DNA of 12,801 nt from assembly GCA_003554685.1 (NCBI GenBank), contig PWHA01000122.1, positions 1-12,801 on the forward strand, written 5' to 3'. This stretch comes from Halanaerobiaceae bacterium. GTDB taxonomy: Bacteria; Bacillota; Halanaerobiia; Halanaerobiales; Halarsenatibacteraceae. The notes under the pieces are model-generated. The model was not told the origin of the DNA, made no database searches, and worked only from the letters and a program-made list of their open reading frames with translations. Shown in pieces: positions 1 through 6,758 of the stretch; position 1 is the stretch's first letter; every line of letters starts with the position of its first letter. A program made the position numbers and the translations under genes.

Positions 1-69
1 AACAAAGGCTCCAAAATTAGTTATTCCAGTCACTTTTCCTTCTACAGTTTCTCCAACCTCAATCGACAT
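1..69 (-). CDS. S1-domain RNA-binding protein, YabR-like (5' end only)
   Basis: Only the first 23 codons are in the window; the gene runs off the left edge. The translation opens with MSIEVGETVEGKVTGITNFGAFV, read here as MSIEVGETVEG followed by KVTGITNFGAFV. This is the start of an S1 OB-fold and closely matches my memory of Bacillus YabR, a small single-S1 protein encoded next to divIC. The ATG is at 67-69, with AAGGAGG (81-87) placed correctly upstream and a near-consensus promoter further up, so the start is secure. The general role, from family knowledge, is RNA or ribosome association; no specific target can be seen. A larger multi-S1 protein cannot be excluded because the rest is missing. 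Confidence 0.8.
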   Translation of the reverse strand, partial: MSIEVGETVEGKVTGITNFGAFV

Positions 70-105
70 ACGTTAAATATCCTCCTTAATAATAATATTA
101 ATACA

Positions 106-134
106 ATTATAACCTAACATTCGTGGTCTGTCAA
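106..134 (-). promoter_or_regulatory. Sigma-A promoter of the S1-domain gene
   Basis: On the minus strand TTGACA (129-134) and TATAAT (106-111) are separated by exactly 17 nt, which is a full consensus sigma-A/sigma-70 promoter. Transcription should begin near position 99 and give a leader of about 30 nt before the ATG at 69. It lies immediately downstream of the 160-179 repeat, so the S1-domain gene is transcribed independently of the genes to its right. Confidence 0.85.
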
Positions 135-159
135 ATATTTATGGCCCTATTACTGGCTG

Positions 160-179
160 GTTTCTTTGCAAGGTTTATT
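160..179. repeat. 20-bp direct repeat, left copy
   Basis: The 20 bases gtttctttgcaaggtttatt occur here and again, identically and in the same orientation, at 628-647. Flanking sequence shows looser similarity (ggctg before the left copy, tgctg before the right). The copies bracket the 71-residue ORF together with its promoter and hairpin. Confidence 0.8.
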
Positions 180-205
180 AATAAGGTTTAAGTCGGGATT
201 GTCAG

Positions 206-421
206 TCATTTTAAGCTGTTTTTTTCAATCAGATCAATAAGCCAGGAATCCTCATATCTTTCGTACTCAATATTATCATGAAAGATAATGGGGGGATCCT
301 GGAAAGATCCGGCATTATATCTGTAAAAGAAAAATTTCTCAACTGCTTCCTCGGTATTTTCTTGTTCTTTTTCTTTTTCTTTTTTTAAAAATACGCCCCG
401 GTAGTTGATATATTCTTCCAC
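206..421 (-). CDS. Hypothetical 71-residue charged protein
   Basis: I do not recognise this protein. It begins with GTG at 419-421, preceded by a strong AGGAGG nine bases upstream (431-436), which is the main reason to think it is real. There is no signal peptide or membrane segment. Residues 13-30 are a Lys/Glu-rich low-complexity stretch. The C-terminal half is rich in aromatic and acidic residues (FFFYRYNAGSF, then IEYERYEDSWLIDLIEKN) and could form a small folded unit. A promoter on the same strand is predicted at 574-602 and a hairpin terminator lies between promoter and ORF. The poly-A/T stretch in the Lys/Glu region is a possible slippage site. Function unknown; moderate confidence that it is translated. 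Confidence 0.55.
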   Translation of the reverse strand: MEEYINYRGVFLKKEKEKEQENTEEAVEKFFFYRYNAGSFQDPPIIFHDNIEYERYEDSWLIDLIEKNSLK

Positions 422-489
422 AGGATTTCACCTCCTGAAATTACCTTAAATATGACGGCAGTAAAAAATAAAGCGGGAATTAAAGCGGG

Positions 490-518
490 AAAATAAAAAA
501 GCACAGAAAAATCTGTGC
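490..518 (-). terminator. Intrinsic terminator hairpin
   Basis: The arms gcacaga (501-507) and tctgtgc (512-518) form a perfect 7-bp stem with an AAAA/TTTT loop. On the minus strand it is followed at once by TTTTTTATTTT (490-500), the classic rho-independent form. It could end transcripts from tex, whose stop is about 270 nt upstream. A promoter also lies between tex and this hairpin, so it could instead act as an early terminator or attenuator in the leader of the 71-residue ORF. Confidence 0.75.
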
Positions 519-573
519 CGGTAATTGCTAAAACAAATCAAATGTACTAAAGTAAATCAAATGGTGGATTTAT

Positions 574-602
574 ATTGTAGCATACTCCTGAATAAAAATC
601 AA
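574..602 (-). promoter_or_regulatory. Predicted promoter upstream of the 71-residue ORF
   Basis: On the minus strand TTGATT (597-602), a 17-nt spacer and TACAAT (574-579) form a good sigma-A promoter. The start would be near 567. The transcript would first cross two copies of aaatcaaatg (535-544 and 554-563, read on the plus strand), then the hairpin at 501-518, and then reach the ORF at 421. Confidence 0.6.
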
Positions 603-627
603 TTTTTTGCCTAAAATATTTTTTGCT

Positions 628-647
628 GTTTCTTTGCAAGGTTTATT
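628..647. repeat. 20-bp direct repeat, right copy
   Basis: Identical to 160-179, with 468 nt between the starts. It lies between the tex 3' end and the promoter of the 71-residue ORF. Confidence 0.8.
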
Positions 648-673
648 GCACGGTTTTTCCTGGGTTTGGGGGC

Positions 674-695
674 CTCCCCCTTTTAAAAGGGGGAG
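674..695. repeat. Perfect 22-bp palindrome downstream of tex
   Basis: A C-rich arm (ctccccc, 674-680), TTTTAAAA and gggggag (689-695) form a perfect palindrome. As RNA it would fold into a very stable GC-capped hairpin about 90 nt beyond the tex stop codon. It lacks a following U-tract on the minus strand (the next bases are GCCCCCAAA), so it is not a standard terminator. It may act as a 3'-end stabilising stem or a protein-binding site. Confidence 0.7.
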
Positions 696-786
696 AAAAT
701 CCGAGAATTTTCCATTATATGTTTTATAAATAATTAAATACATTGACTCTTACCCTAACTTCATGCCTAATAACATTAAGCAGCTT

Positions 787-2994
787 TTAACTCCTGACTG
801 CCCGGCGGCTCAAGGATATCCTTTCTCTTCTTTCATCGACCTCCAGAATTTTGACCCGAACAATATCACCGGGTTTAAGCAGCTGGTTAGGGTCATCGAC
901 ATAATGGTCGGCCATCTCCGAGATGTGAATCAGGCCATCAACCTTAAGCCCGATATCGACAAAGGCTCCAAAGTCGACAACATTGCGGACCGTGCCCTGC
1001 ATAATCTGACCCTCTTCCAGGTCCTCCAGGTTCAGGATTCCGGTGCGAAAAGCCGGGCCTGGCACCTCTTCCCGGGGGTCACGGCCCGGAGATTTCAGGG
1101 CAGCAATGATATCCCTCAGAGTCGGGATGCCGGTATTCAATTCCCGGGACAATTTTTTTAGTTCAGAGAGCAGGTGATCAAGTTTTTCTGCAAGTCTAGC
1201 CTTTATCTCCTGGCTGGCTCTGGTGGCAGTCAAATCCTCAGGAGTGAAATCAATCCGGGACAAAAGTTTCTCGGCCGATTCATAGGATTCGGGATGAATG
1301 GGAGTGCGGGCCAGGGGGTCTTCTGGGCTGAAGAGCCTCAAAAAGCCGGCAGCCTGCTCAAAGGTGGAGGGGCCAATTCCCTTAACTTCCAGCAGCTGAC
1401 TGCGGCTGGTATAGGCTCCCTGCTTTTCTCGATGATCGCAGATTTTCTCGCTCTGGCTGGAATTAATCCCGGCAACATAGGAAAGGAGCGCGGGAGAGGC
1501 GGTGTTTAAGTTAACTCCTACCCGGTTCACCACCGATTCAACCACCACTTCCAGCTCTTCCAGCAGGGCAGCGCTGTCAATATCATGCTGATATAGCCCC
1601 ACTCCTACCGAGCGGGGGTCGATTTTAACCAGCTCGGCCAGAGGATCCTGGAGACGGCGGGCAATCGATACCGCTCCCCGGAGGCTGACATCGAGATCGG
1701 GCAGTTCTCGGCCGGCCAGCCTGGAAGCTGAATAAACTGATGCTCCAGCCTCATCGACAATGGTATAGGGTATTTCCTGCCGGCTTTCCTGATTAAGCTC
1801 GCTTAATAGTTCCTCTGTTTCCTGAGAAGCGGTGCCATTACCGGAAGCAATTACATCCACACTGTGCTCCTCCAGTAAAGCTAAAATCTTTTCTTTGGAC
1901 TGCTCCCACTTTTTCCGAGGCTCATGGGGAAATATCTCTGTCGTTGTCATCACATTGCCCTCGGTATCGATTACTGTTATCTTGCAGCCGGTCCGGTAGG
2001 CAGGGTCAATGCCCATAATTGTTTTATCGGTCAGCGGGGGCTGCAGCAGTAGGGCTTTCAGGTTATCAGCAAAGACCTCCCGGGCATGTTCTTCGGCCCT
2101 TTCGGTCAGTTCAGAGCGGGCCTCTCTCTCCAGGGCCGGTCCCTGGAGGCGGTTGAAGGCATCTCTGATGATTTCCAGCATTTCCTGTTCAAGGGGAGAA
2201 TTTTGTTTGATAACTTCCCGGGCAAGGCGACTGATAATACTCTCCTCCGGGGGTTCAATCTTAACCGAGAGAATTTCTTCCTCTTCTCCCCGGTTGATGG
2301 CCAGTATGCGGAAGGCAGGAATCTTTTTAAGGGGCTGGGAAAAGTCGTAATACTGCTCGTAGACACCCTTTTCATCACTGCCGGCATCCTTAACGCTGCT
2401 GGCTATGCTGGCCTGCTGCCAGTAACGCTGGCGGGAAAGAGCCTTGAGATCGGGGTCAGCGGCAATCCGGTCGGCAAGAATATCCCGGGCTCCCTGCAGG
2501 GCATCCTCAGCAGAGGTAATCTCCTTTTCGGGATCTACAAAATCTTCAGCTCTGGCAGCCAAGTCCTCCGGAGTAATTTCCTGGGCCCAGATAATTTCAG
2601 CCAGGGGTTTAAGTCCCCGGGCAGCAGCCTTATCGGCCCGGGTCTGACGGCGGGGCTTGTAGGGATAATAGATATCTTCAACTTCCTGAAGGGTCCCGGC
2701 CTTGTCTATCTTTTCTGCCAGTTCCGGGGTAAGCTTTTCCTGCTCCTCAATTTTGTTTTTAACCTCGGCCTTCTTCTGCTCCAGCTTATTGATATAATCC
2801 AATTTCTCTTCCAGATCCCTGAGCTCATTTTCATCCAGGCCGCCGGTTTTTTCCTTGCGATAACGGGCTAAAAAGGGAATGGTATTCCCGGAATTTAAGA
2901 GCTCAATTACGGTGGTAACCTGTTCTTCCTTAAGCTTCATTTCTCCGGCTATCAGCTGCAGCGATTTCTGAGAAACATCATAACTCAACGGCAA
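787..2994 (-). CDS. tex: Transcription accessory protein Tex
   Basis: This is a full-length Tex homologue (735 residues; the family is usually about 720-780), a cytoplasmic nucleic-acid-binding protein linked to transcription and RNA processing. The N-terminal Tex region holds the conserved NTIPFLARYRKEKTGGLDE stretch near residues 37-55. An RNase H-like YqgF fold starts at TIMGIDPAYRTG (325-336) and runs to about 455. Helix-hairpin-helix repeats span about 485-555 (NLNTASPALL, then EVKGIGPSTFEQA). A C-terminal S1 domain covers about 660-730 (GTVRNVVDFGAFVDIGLKVD, then DGLIHISEM). The reading frame starts at TTG (2992-2994) or possibly TTG at 2986-2988, with AGGAAGG just upstream; the nearer ATG is out of frame. 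It lies 51 nt after divIC with no terminator between, so the two are probably one operon. Confidence 0.96.
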   Translation of the reverse strand: MPLSYDVSQKSLQLIAGEMKLKEEQVTTVIELLNSGNTIPFLARYRKEKTGGLDENELRDLEEKLDYINKLEQKKAEVKNKIEEQEKLTPELAEKIDKAGTLQEVEDIYYPYKPRRQTRADKAAARGLKPLAEIIWAQEITPEDLAARAEDFVDPEKEITSAEDALQGARDILADRIAADPDLKALSRQRYWQQASIASSVKDAGSDEKGVYEQYYDFSQPLKKIPAFRILAINRGEEEEILSVKIEPPEESIISRLAREVIKQNSPLEQEMLEIIRDAFNRLQGPALEREARSELTERAEEHAREVFADNLKALLLQPPLTDKTIMGIDPAYRTGCKITVIDTEGNVMTTTEIFPHEPRKKWEQSKEKILALLEEHSVDVIASGNGTASQETEELLSELNQESRQEIPYTIVDEAGASVYSASRLAGRELPDLDVSLRGAVSIARRLQDPLAELVKIDPRSVGVGLYQHDIDSAALLEELEVVVESVVNRVGVNLNTASPALLSYVAGINSSQSEKICDHREKQGAYTSRSQLLEVKGIGPSTFEQAAGFLRLFSPEDPLARTPIHPESYESAEKLLSRIDFTPEDLTATRASQEIKARLAEKLDHLLSELKKLSRELNTGIPTLRDIIAALKSPGRDPREEVPGPAFRTGILNLEDLEEGQIMQGTVRNVVDFGAFVDIGLKVDGLIHISEMADHYVDDPNQLLKPGDIVRVKILEVDERRERISLSRRAVRS

Positions 2995-3045
2995 ACATCC
3001 TTCCTGTGTGGTATATAAAACAGCTGGCTTAAACTTTCAGGGCTG

Positions 3046-3351
3046 TCACTCTTCTTCAGGTTCAACCTCGTAGGGGATAATCAGTTCTTCTCCCGGTCTT
3101 ACCAGACCCAGGCGCTGGCGGGCCAGTTTTTCCAGATATTCCGGGTCATCCAGACGTTCCAGTTCCTGCTGTAATTCCTGCTGGCGCCTTTTCGCTTCCC
3201 TGATCTCTTCCTGTTTTTCGGCAATTTCCGATTCCAGGCTGCGGATTTCGAGATAATTGCTGACCAGCTGAACACCCATGATAATTAGCACAGCAGCTAA
3301 AAAGACCGGCAGAACCCGGTAAAGTAGCAATTTTTTTAGAGAATCTTCCAT
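3046..3351 (-). CDS. DivIC/FtsB-family septum formation protein
   Basis: A 101-residue bitopic protein with the layout of DivIC/FtsB divisome subunits. A short basic N-terminus (MEDSLKKLLLYR) precedes one membrane helix at about residues 9-31, then a charged coiled coil at about 33-70 (SLESEIAEKQEEIREAKRRQ and onward). The conserved LARQRLGLVRPGEE segment follows near 75-90, with an acidic tail. These proteins bind FtsL and regulate septal peptidoglycan synthesis from the outer face of the membrane. The ATG at 3349-3351 has AGGAGG ten bases upstream. A TATAAT-like element lies at about 3400, but its -35 is poor. The neighbourhood with tex and a YabR-like S1 gene resembles the divIC/yabR region of Firmicutes. 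Confidence 0.88.
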   Translation of the reverse strand: MEDSLKKLLLYRVLPVFLAAVLIIMGVQLVSNYLEIRSLESEIAEKQEEIREAKRRQQELQQELERLDDPEYLEKLARQRLGLVRPGEELIIPYEVEPEEE

Positions 3352-3437
3352 AACTCAAGCCCACCTCCTCAGGAAGCAAAATTTTTCTGCCCTGCATTAT
3401 AATTTCGGGATATCAAGACTTTTTCCTTCCTGAAAGG

Positions 3438-3476
3438 AAAAAAGAGGTCTCCCCGGCAGTGAGAGGGAAACCTCTT
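3438..3476 (-). terminator. Strong intrinsic terminator after the sugar ABC ATPase gene
   Basis: On the minus strand AAGAGGTTTCCC pairs with GGGAGACCTCTT (arms 3465-3476 and 3442-3453) over 12 bp with one G-U pair, followed directly by TTTTTT. It closes the ATPase transcript 114 nt after its stop codon and separates it from divIC. Confidence 0.88.
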
Positions 3477-3539
3477 GATATTTCTGTTAATTATCTTGAT
3501 AAACCATCTGGAAATTTGCCTTCCTGCTTAAAACTTTAC

Positions 3540-3557
3540 GGATAACGGGTGTTATCC
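3540..3557 (-). repeat. Small hairpin in the 3' untranslated region of the ATPase gene
   Basis: ggataac (3540-3546) and gttatcc (3551-3557) form a perfect 7-bp stem with a 4-nt loop. No U-tract follows, so it is not itself a terminator. It lies between the ATPase stop codon and the strong terminator and may protect the mRNA 3' end. Confidence 0.5.
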
Positions 3558-3589
3558 TTGAAAATAGGGGACTGAAAGGCTAAAAGCAG

Positions 3590-4720
3590 TTATTCCTTTT
3601 TAGTTATCAGGGCTTCTTCGGTTTCGGCATCGAAGAGACGGATCTTGGACTGGTCAACTCCGAGCCTGATTGTATCGCCAACTTCAGCGATACTTTCGGC
3701 TTCCACCCGGGCTATCATGTTATGCTCGCCGGTGGCAAGATAGAGATATATCTCGGAGCCCATGGGCTCGACAACCTCAACCTCGGCATCAAAGGTGTTG
3801 GCTTCGGTGACTTCATAGTCCTGTTTCAAACTGGTATCAGAGAAATCCTCCGGTCTGATCCCCAGTACAATATCTTTGCCGGCATAATCCTCGATGGCAG
3901 GATACTCTTCAATCATTTCATCGGAAATCTTTAATTTAAAAGCTCCGTTGCCTTCCAGATAAAGACCGTCGCCCTCCTGAATCATTTTGGCATCAAGAAA
4001 GTTCATGGCCGGGCTGCCGATAAAGCCGGCAACAAACATGTTTACCGGATAGTTATAAAGGGAGAGGGGATCATCGACCTGCTGAATATAGCCATGATTG
4101 AGAACGACAATGCGGTCACCCATCGTCATGGCTTCGGTCTGGTCGTGGGTAACATAAATAACGGTGGTCTGCAGTCTGTCATGCAGTTTGGAAAGTTCAG
4201 CTCTCATCTGCACCCGGAGCTTAGCATCCAGGTTGGAAAGGGGCTCATCCATGAGGAATACCTTGGGCTCCCGGACGATAGCTCTACCCAGGGCAACCCG
4301 CTGACGCTGACCACCTGAAAGCTGCTTGGGCTTCCTTTCCAGCAGATTTTCAATACCCAGGATATCAGCAGCCTCCTGGACCCGGCGATTGATTTCATCC
4401 TTGGGAAACTTGCGAAGTTTGAGTCCGAAGGCCATGTTGTCATAAACATTCATGTGGGGATAGAGAGCATAGTTCTGAAATACCATGGCGATATCCCTGT
4501 CCTTGGGCGGGACATCGTTGACAACCTGATCGCCAATTTCAATAGTGCCTTCAGTAATCTCTTCCAGTCCGGCAACCATCCTTAAAGTGGTAGATTTACC
4601 ACACCCGGAAGGGCCAACCAGCACCAGAAATTCCTTATCAATAACTTCGAGATCTGCATCCTTAACCGCCACTACATCATCAAATCTTTTGGTGATATTG
4701 TTGAGAGTTACCTTAGCCAT
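3590..4720 (-). CDS. Sugar ABC transporter ATPase, MsmK/UgpC/MalK family
   Basis: This 376-residue cytoplasmic ATPase is the energising subunit of a carbohydrate importer (CUT1 type). All motifs are intact: Walker A GPSGCGKST (36-44), Q-loop Gln82 in FQNYALYPH, signature LSGGQRQRV (134-142), Walker B VFLMDEP (154-160), D-loop SNLDAK and H-loop His192 in THDQTEAMTMGDR. The C-terminal third (about 235-370) holds the TOBE/OB regulatory folds typical of MalK-like subunits, including GIRPEDF. The ATG at 4718-4720 follows AGGAGG. No permease or binding-protein gene is adjacent, so it may serve several sugar importers, as MsmK does in other Firmicutes. It lies 314 nt after the LacI-family gene with no clear terminator between, which fits shared sugar control. 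The exact substrate is unknown. Confidence 0.93.
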   Translation of the reverse strand: MAKVTLNNITKRFDDVVAVKDADLEVIDKEFLVLVGPSGCGKSTTLRMVAGLEEITEGTIEIGDQVVNDVPPKDRDIAMVFQNYALYPHMNVYDNMAFGLKLRKFPKDEINRRVQEAADILGIENLLERKPKQLSGGQRQRVALGRAIVREPKVFLMDEPLSNLDAKLRVQMRAELSKLHDRLQTTVIYVTHDQTEAMTMGDRIVVLNHGYIQQVDDPLSLYNYPVNMFVAGFIGSPAMNFLDAKMIQEGDGLYLEGNGAFKLKISDEMIEEYPAIEDYAGKDIVLGIRPEDFSDTSLKQDYEVTEANTFDAEVEVVEPMGSEIYLYLATGEHNMIARVEAESIAEVGDTIRLGVDQSKIRLFDAETEEALITKKE

Positions 4721-4739
4721 TAATTAAACCTCCTGTAGA

Positions 4740-5034
4740 TTTGTAATATATTCTTGAATAATTTCCTGTAAGACAGGATTTTATGTTTTTTCTGTAACAC
4801 TCCTGAGCAGAGCCGCAAAAATTCAGAACTTGTAAAATCAATAATAAAAATACTCCTGGAAGCTGAACTTCTGAACCTTAGAGCTTGTAATCCTGAATCT
4901 GTCTTGAAACTGAACATGAAAGTTAATAAACTTATATCGGACTTAAAACCGTACCTGGAAGTTAATAAAATCAGGTCATTAAATATGACATTAAAAGCTA
5001 ATAATTATAAATAATACCGCAAATATCGCTAAAA
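4740..5034. other. 295-nt AT-rich spacer between lacI-type gene and ATPase gene
   Basis: No supportable gene. On the minus strand a TATAAT lies at about 5004-5009, but the hexamer 17 nt upstream is poor. A short inverted repeat gtcat-taaat-atgac sits at 4975-4989 just downstream of it, in an operator-like position. The 11-mer aagttaataaa occurs twice (4920-4930 and 4959-4969), 39 nt apart. A 65-codon frame here lacks a ribosome binding site and overlaps the ATPase gene's own, so I do not call it. Confidence 0.4.
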
Positions 5035-6030
5035 CTAAAGAGTTGTTTCTCCGGTAATGATTTCGGGCTGATAGACCCTGATCTCAGGCTCTACTTTTTC
5101 TTCAGAGAGCATCTGCAGCAGATTGCTAGCGGCATTTCCAGCCATTTCTGTCAGGGGCTCATCAACCACAGTAAGCTGCGGACTGGCTATCCCGGCAATA
5201 AAATTACTGCCGGTCCCGATCAGCTGAAAATCCTCGGGAACCAGATATCCCCCGGTCTTGATAGCTTCCAGCAGACCCAGAGCTGCCAGATTTTCGGTGA
5301 TATAAAAGGATAGCGGGGGCTCCATTCTCTCAACAATCTGAAAAAAAACCTGATAACCATCCTCCCTGCTTTCCACGCCGCTAAAGACCTCTCCTCCACT
5401 GCCTGTAAGCCGGCGGCTTGCTTCCATAAATCCCTCCCTTCTTTCGGATTCCCGGTATTCCTGCCCGTCTCCCAGGATCATAGCAGCCTGTTGGGAATCT
5501 GCTGAATTCAGCAGAAACTCAGCAGCAAGAACACCTTCCTGACGGTAGTCAGTCAGATGTGAGGGCAGCAGCAGTTCCTCCAGCAGCATGTTGATCAGCA
5601 CCATGTTATTTTTATTTTCCAGGGCTAGCTGAAGAAATTTGCCTCCTGTGGGGGTGCCATCAACAATAATCACCCCGTCAAACTGATTGCGCTGCAGCAG
5701 GTCAAGATAGGCGGCGGTTTTTTCCGGGCTGCCGGCAGTATTGCAGAGAACAACCTGATAGCCGGAATCATTGGCAACCTCTTCTACGGCAGCTATTAAA
5801 TCGGGATAGGATAGATTCTTCAAATCAGGCAGCAGCAGGGCAATAATGCTGGTTTTCTTTTTAGCCAGCCCCTGAGCCAGACGGTTGGGCTGATAATTAT
5901 ACTCTGCTGCCAGTTTGAGAATTTCTTCCCGGGTCTCTTCACTGACCCCGGGCTTATTATTTAAGGCTCTCGATACCGTAGACTCTGCCACTCCGGCCAT
6001 CCGGGCCAGATCTTTGAGAGTTACCGCCAC
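5035..6030 (-). CDS. LacI-family transcriptional regulator
   Basis: A 331-residue repressor of the LacI/GalR family. The N-terminal helix-turn-helix is VTLKDLARMAGVAESTVSRA (residues 3-22), followed by LNNKPGVSEETREEI and the hinge helix NRLAQGLAKKKT. The rest is a periplasmic-binding-protein-like sensor domain starting at IIALLLPDL. I chose GTG at 6028-6030: AGGAGG (6038-6043) sits seven bases upstream and the helix-turn-helix begins at the usual distance. A longer frame from ATG at 6069 would run through the operator and the ribosome binding site. Neighbours (beta-phosphoglucomutase upstream, MsmK-type ATPase downstream) point to an alpha-glucoside or disaccharide effector; this is inference. 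The palindrome at 6046-6057 suggests autoregulation. Confidence 0.93.
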   Translation of the reverse strand: MAVTLKDLARMAGVAESTVSRALNNKPGVSEETREEILKLAAEYNYQPNRLAQGLAKKKTSIIALLLPDLKNLSYPDLIAAVEEVANDSGYQVVLCNTAGSPEKTAAYLDLLQRNQFDGVIIVDGTPTGGKFLQLALENKNNMVLINMLLEELLLPSHLTDYRQEGVLAAEFLLNSADSQQAAMILGDGQEYRESERREGFMEASRRLTGSGGEVFSGVESREDGYQVFFQIVERMEPPLSFYITENLAALGLLEAIKTGGYLVPEDFQLIGTGSNFIAGIASPQLTVVDEPLTEMAGNAASNLLQMLSEEKVEPEIRVYQPEIITGETTL

Positions 6031-6045
6031 TCTAAACCCTCCTGC

Positions 6046-6057
6046 GCAAGCGCTTGC
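6046..6057. promoter_or_regulatory. LacI-type operator (gcaagcgcttgc)
   Basis: gcaagcgcttgc is a perfect 12-bp palindrome with the central CG and flanking pattern typical of LacI/GalR-family operators. It lies three bases upstream of the ribosome binding site of the LacI-type gene, so the encoded repressor probably binds here and limits its own synthesis by roadblock. The same motif may mark other genes of its regulon outside the window. Confidence 0.75.
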
Positions 6058-6067
6058 AATATTTCGC

Positions 6068-6108
6068 AAAAAAATAGTATTAATCTCTGCTACTTATTAA
6101 TACTATTT
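6068..6108 (-). terminator. AT-rich 12-bp hairpin with U-tract after pyrR
   Basis: aaatagtattaa (6072-6083) and ttaatactattt (6097-6108) are perfectly complementary with a 13-nt loop. On the minus strand the stem runs into seven Ts. It lies about 95 nt beyond the pyrR stop and directly before the lacI-type operator. It probably ends the pgmB-pyrR transcript, although the AT-rich stem is weak and it could also act as a protein-binding palindrome. Confidence 0.6.
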
Positions 6109-6203
6109 CGAGGCCGGGAAAAAAATTCCTGCTAAAAAACTAAATTTTTATCTATTTTTTCTGGTCTCATTTCCCTGATGTCATCTCAGTACAGGTAGAA
6201 TGC

Positions 6204-6755
6204 TTATTCAAGTGTTGTCAGTATAATTTCCTCTCGGTCATCAGTTTCCTGTAAACTGACAATGATCTGTTCCTGCCTAGAGGTGGGAATGTTTTTACCA
6301 ACAAAATCCGGTCTGATAGGCAGTTCCCGGTGGCCACGGTCCACCAGAACAGCCAGCTGGATGACTGCGGGCCGGCCCAGATCCATCAGGGCATCGAGGG
6401 CTGCTCGTACAGTTCGGCCGGTATAGATAACATCATCGACCAGCACAATCCGACGGTCATTGATATCAAAGGGAATCTTGGTCTGGTGAACTATGGGCTG
6501 GCTGGCAATCTGGGAAAGATCATCCCGGTAAAGAGTAATATCCAGGATTCCGGTCTCAACTTCCCGGCTTTCAATTTCCCCGATTTTTTCAGCCAGGCGG
6601 CTGGCCAGGGGAACCCCCCGGGTTCTGATGCCAATCAAGGCCAAATTCTCAGCACCCTGATTCTTTTCAACGATTTCATGGGCAATTCTGGTCAAAGTCC
6701 TCCGAATTTCTTCGGCATCTGCCAGCTGCTTGCTTTTTTGATTGGTCTGAGCCAT
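6204..6755 (-). CDS. pyrR: PyrR, pyrimidine regulatory protein / uracil phosphoribosyltransferase
   Basis: A 183-residue type I phosphoribosyltransferase-fold protein of normal PyrR length. The PRPP-binding loop VLVDDVIYTGRT (104-115) is intact. The pattern IGIRTRGVPLA (41-51) and the C-terminal DRGHRELPIRPDFVGKNIPTS region, cited here as DRGHRELPIRPDF and VGKNIPTS (139-159), are PyrR hallmarks used in RNA and nucleotide binding. PyrR binds the 5' leader of pyrimidine mRNAs and attenuates them when UMP is high; many homologues also make UMP from uracil and PRPP. The ATG at 6753-6755 lies three bases after the upstream stop codon, and its ribosome binding site GGAGGAA is inside the last codons of the phosphomutase gene, so the two are translationally coupled. 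No pyr biosynthetic gene or PyrR-type attenuator is visible nearby. Confidence 0.94.
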   Translation of the reverse strand: MAQTNQKSKQLADAEEIRRTLTRIAHEIVEKNQGAENLALIGIRTRGVPLASRLAEKIGEIESREVETGILDITLYRDDLSQIASQPIVHQTKIPFDINDRRIVLVDDVIYTGRTVRAALDALMDLGRPAVIQLAVLVDRGHRELPIRPDFVGKNIPTSRQEQIIVSLQETDDREEIILTTLE

Positions 6756-6758
6756 CTG

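Noticed and set aside
1..973. Shared acaaaggctccaaa near positions 2-15 and 960-973, a possible long-range direct repeat
   Set aside because: Both encode the same F-G-A-F-V segment of homologous S1 domains, so the match is explained by shared protein sequence.
763..1161. Plus-strand open frame of 132 codons, and further plus-strand frames to about 2870 within tex
   Set aside because: They lie antisense inside a complete, motif-rich Tex gene, have no ribosome binding site, and their products show no recognisable pattern.
4720..4917. 65-codon minus-strand frame upstream of the sugar ABC ATPase
   Set aside because: No ribosome binding site before its ATG, it runs over the ATPase gene's own AGGAGG and start codon, and its product is Ser/Arg/Phe-rich with no family resemblance.
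6031..6069. 13-codon N-terminal extension of the LacI-family protein from an ATG at 6069
   Set aside because: It would translate through the operator palindrome and the AGGAGG. The GTG at 6030 has ideal spacing and gives the normal distance to the helix-turn-helix.
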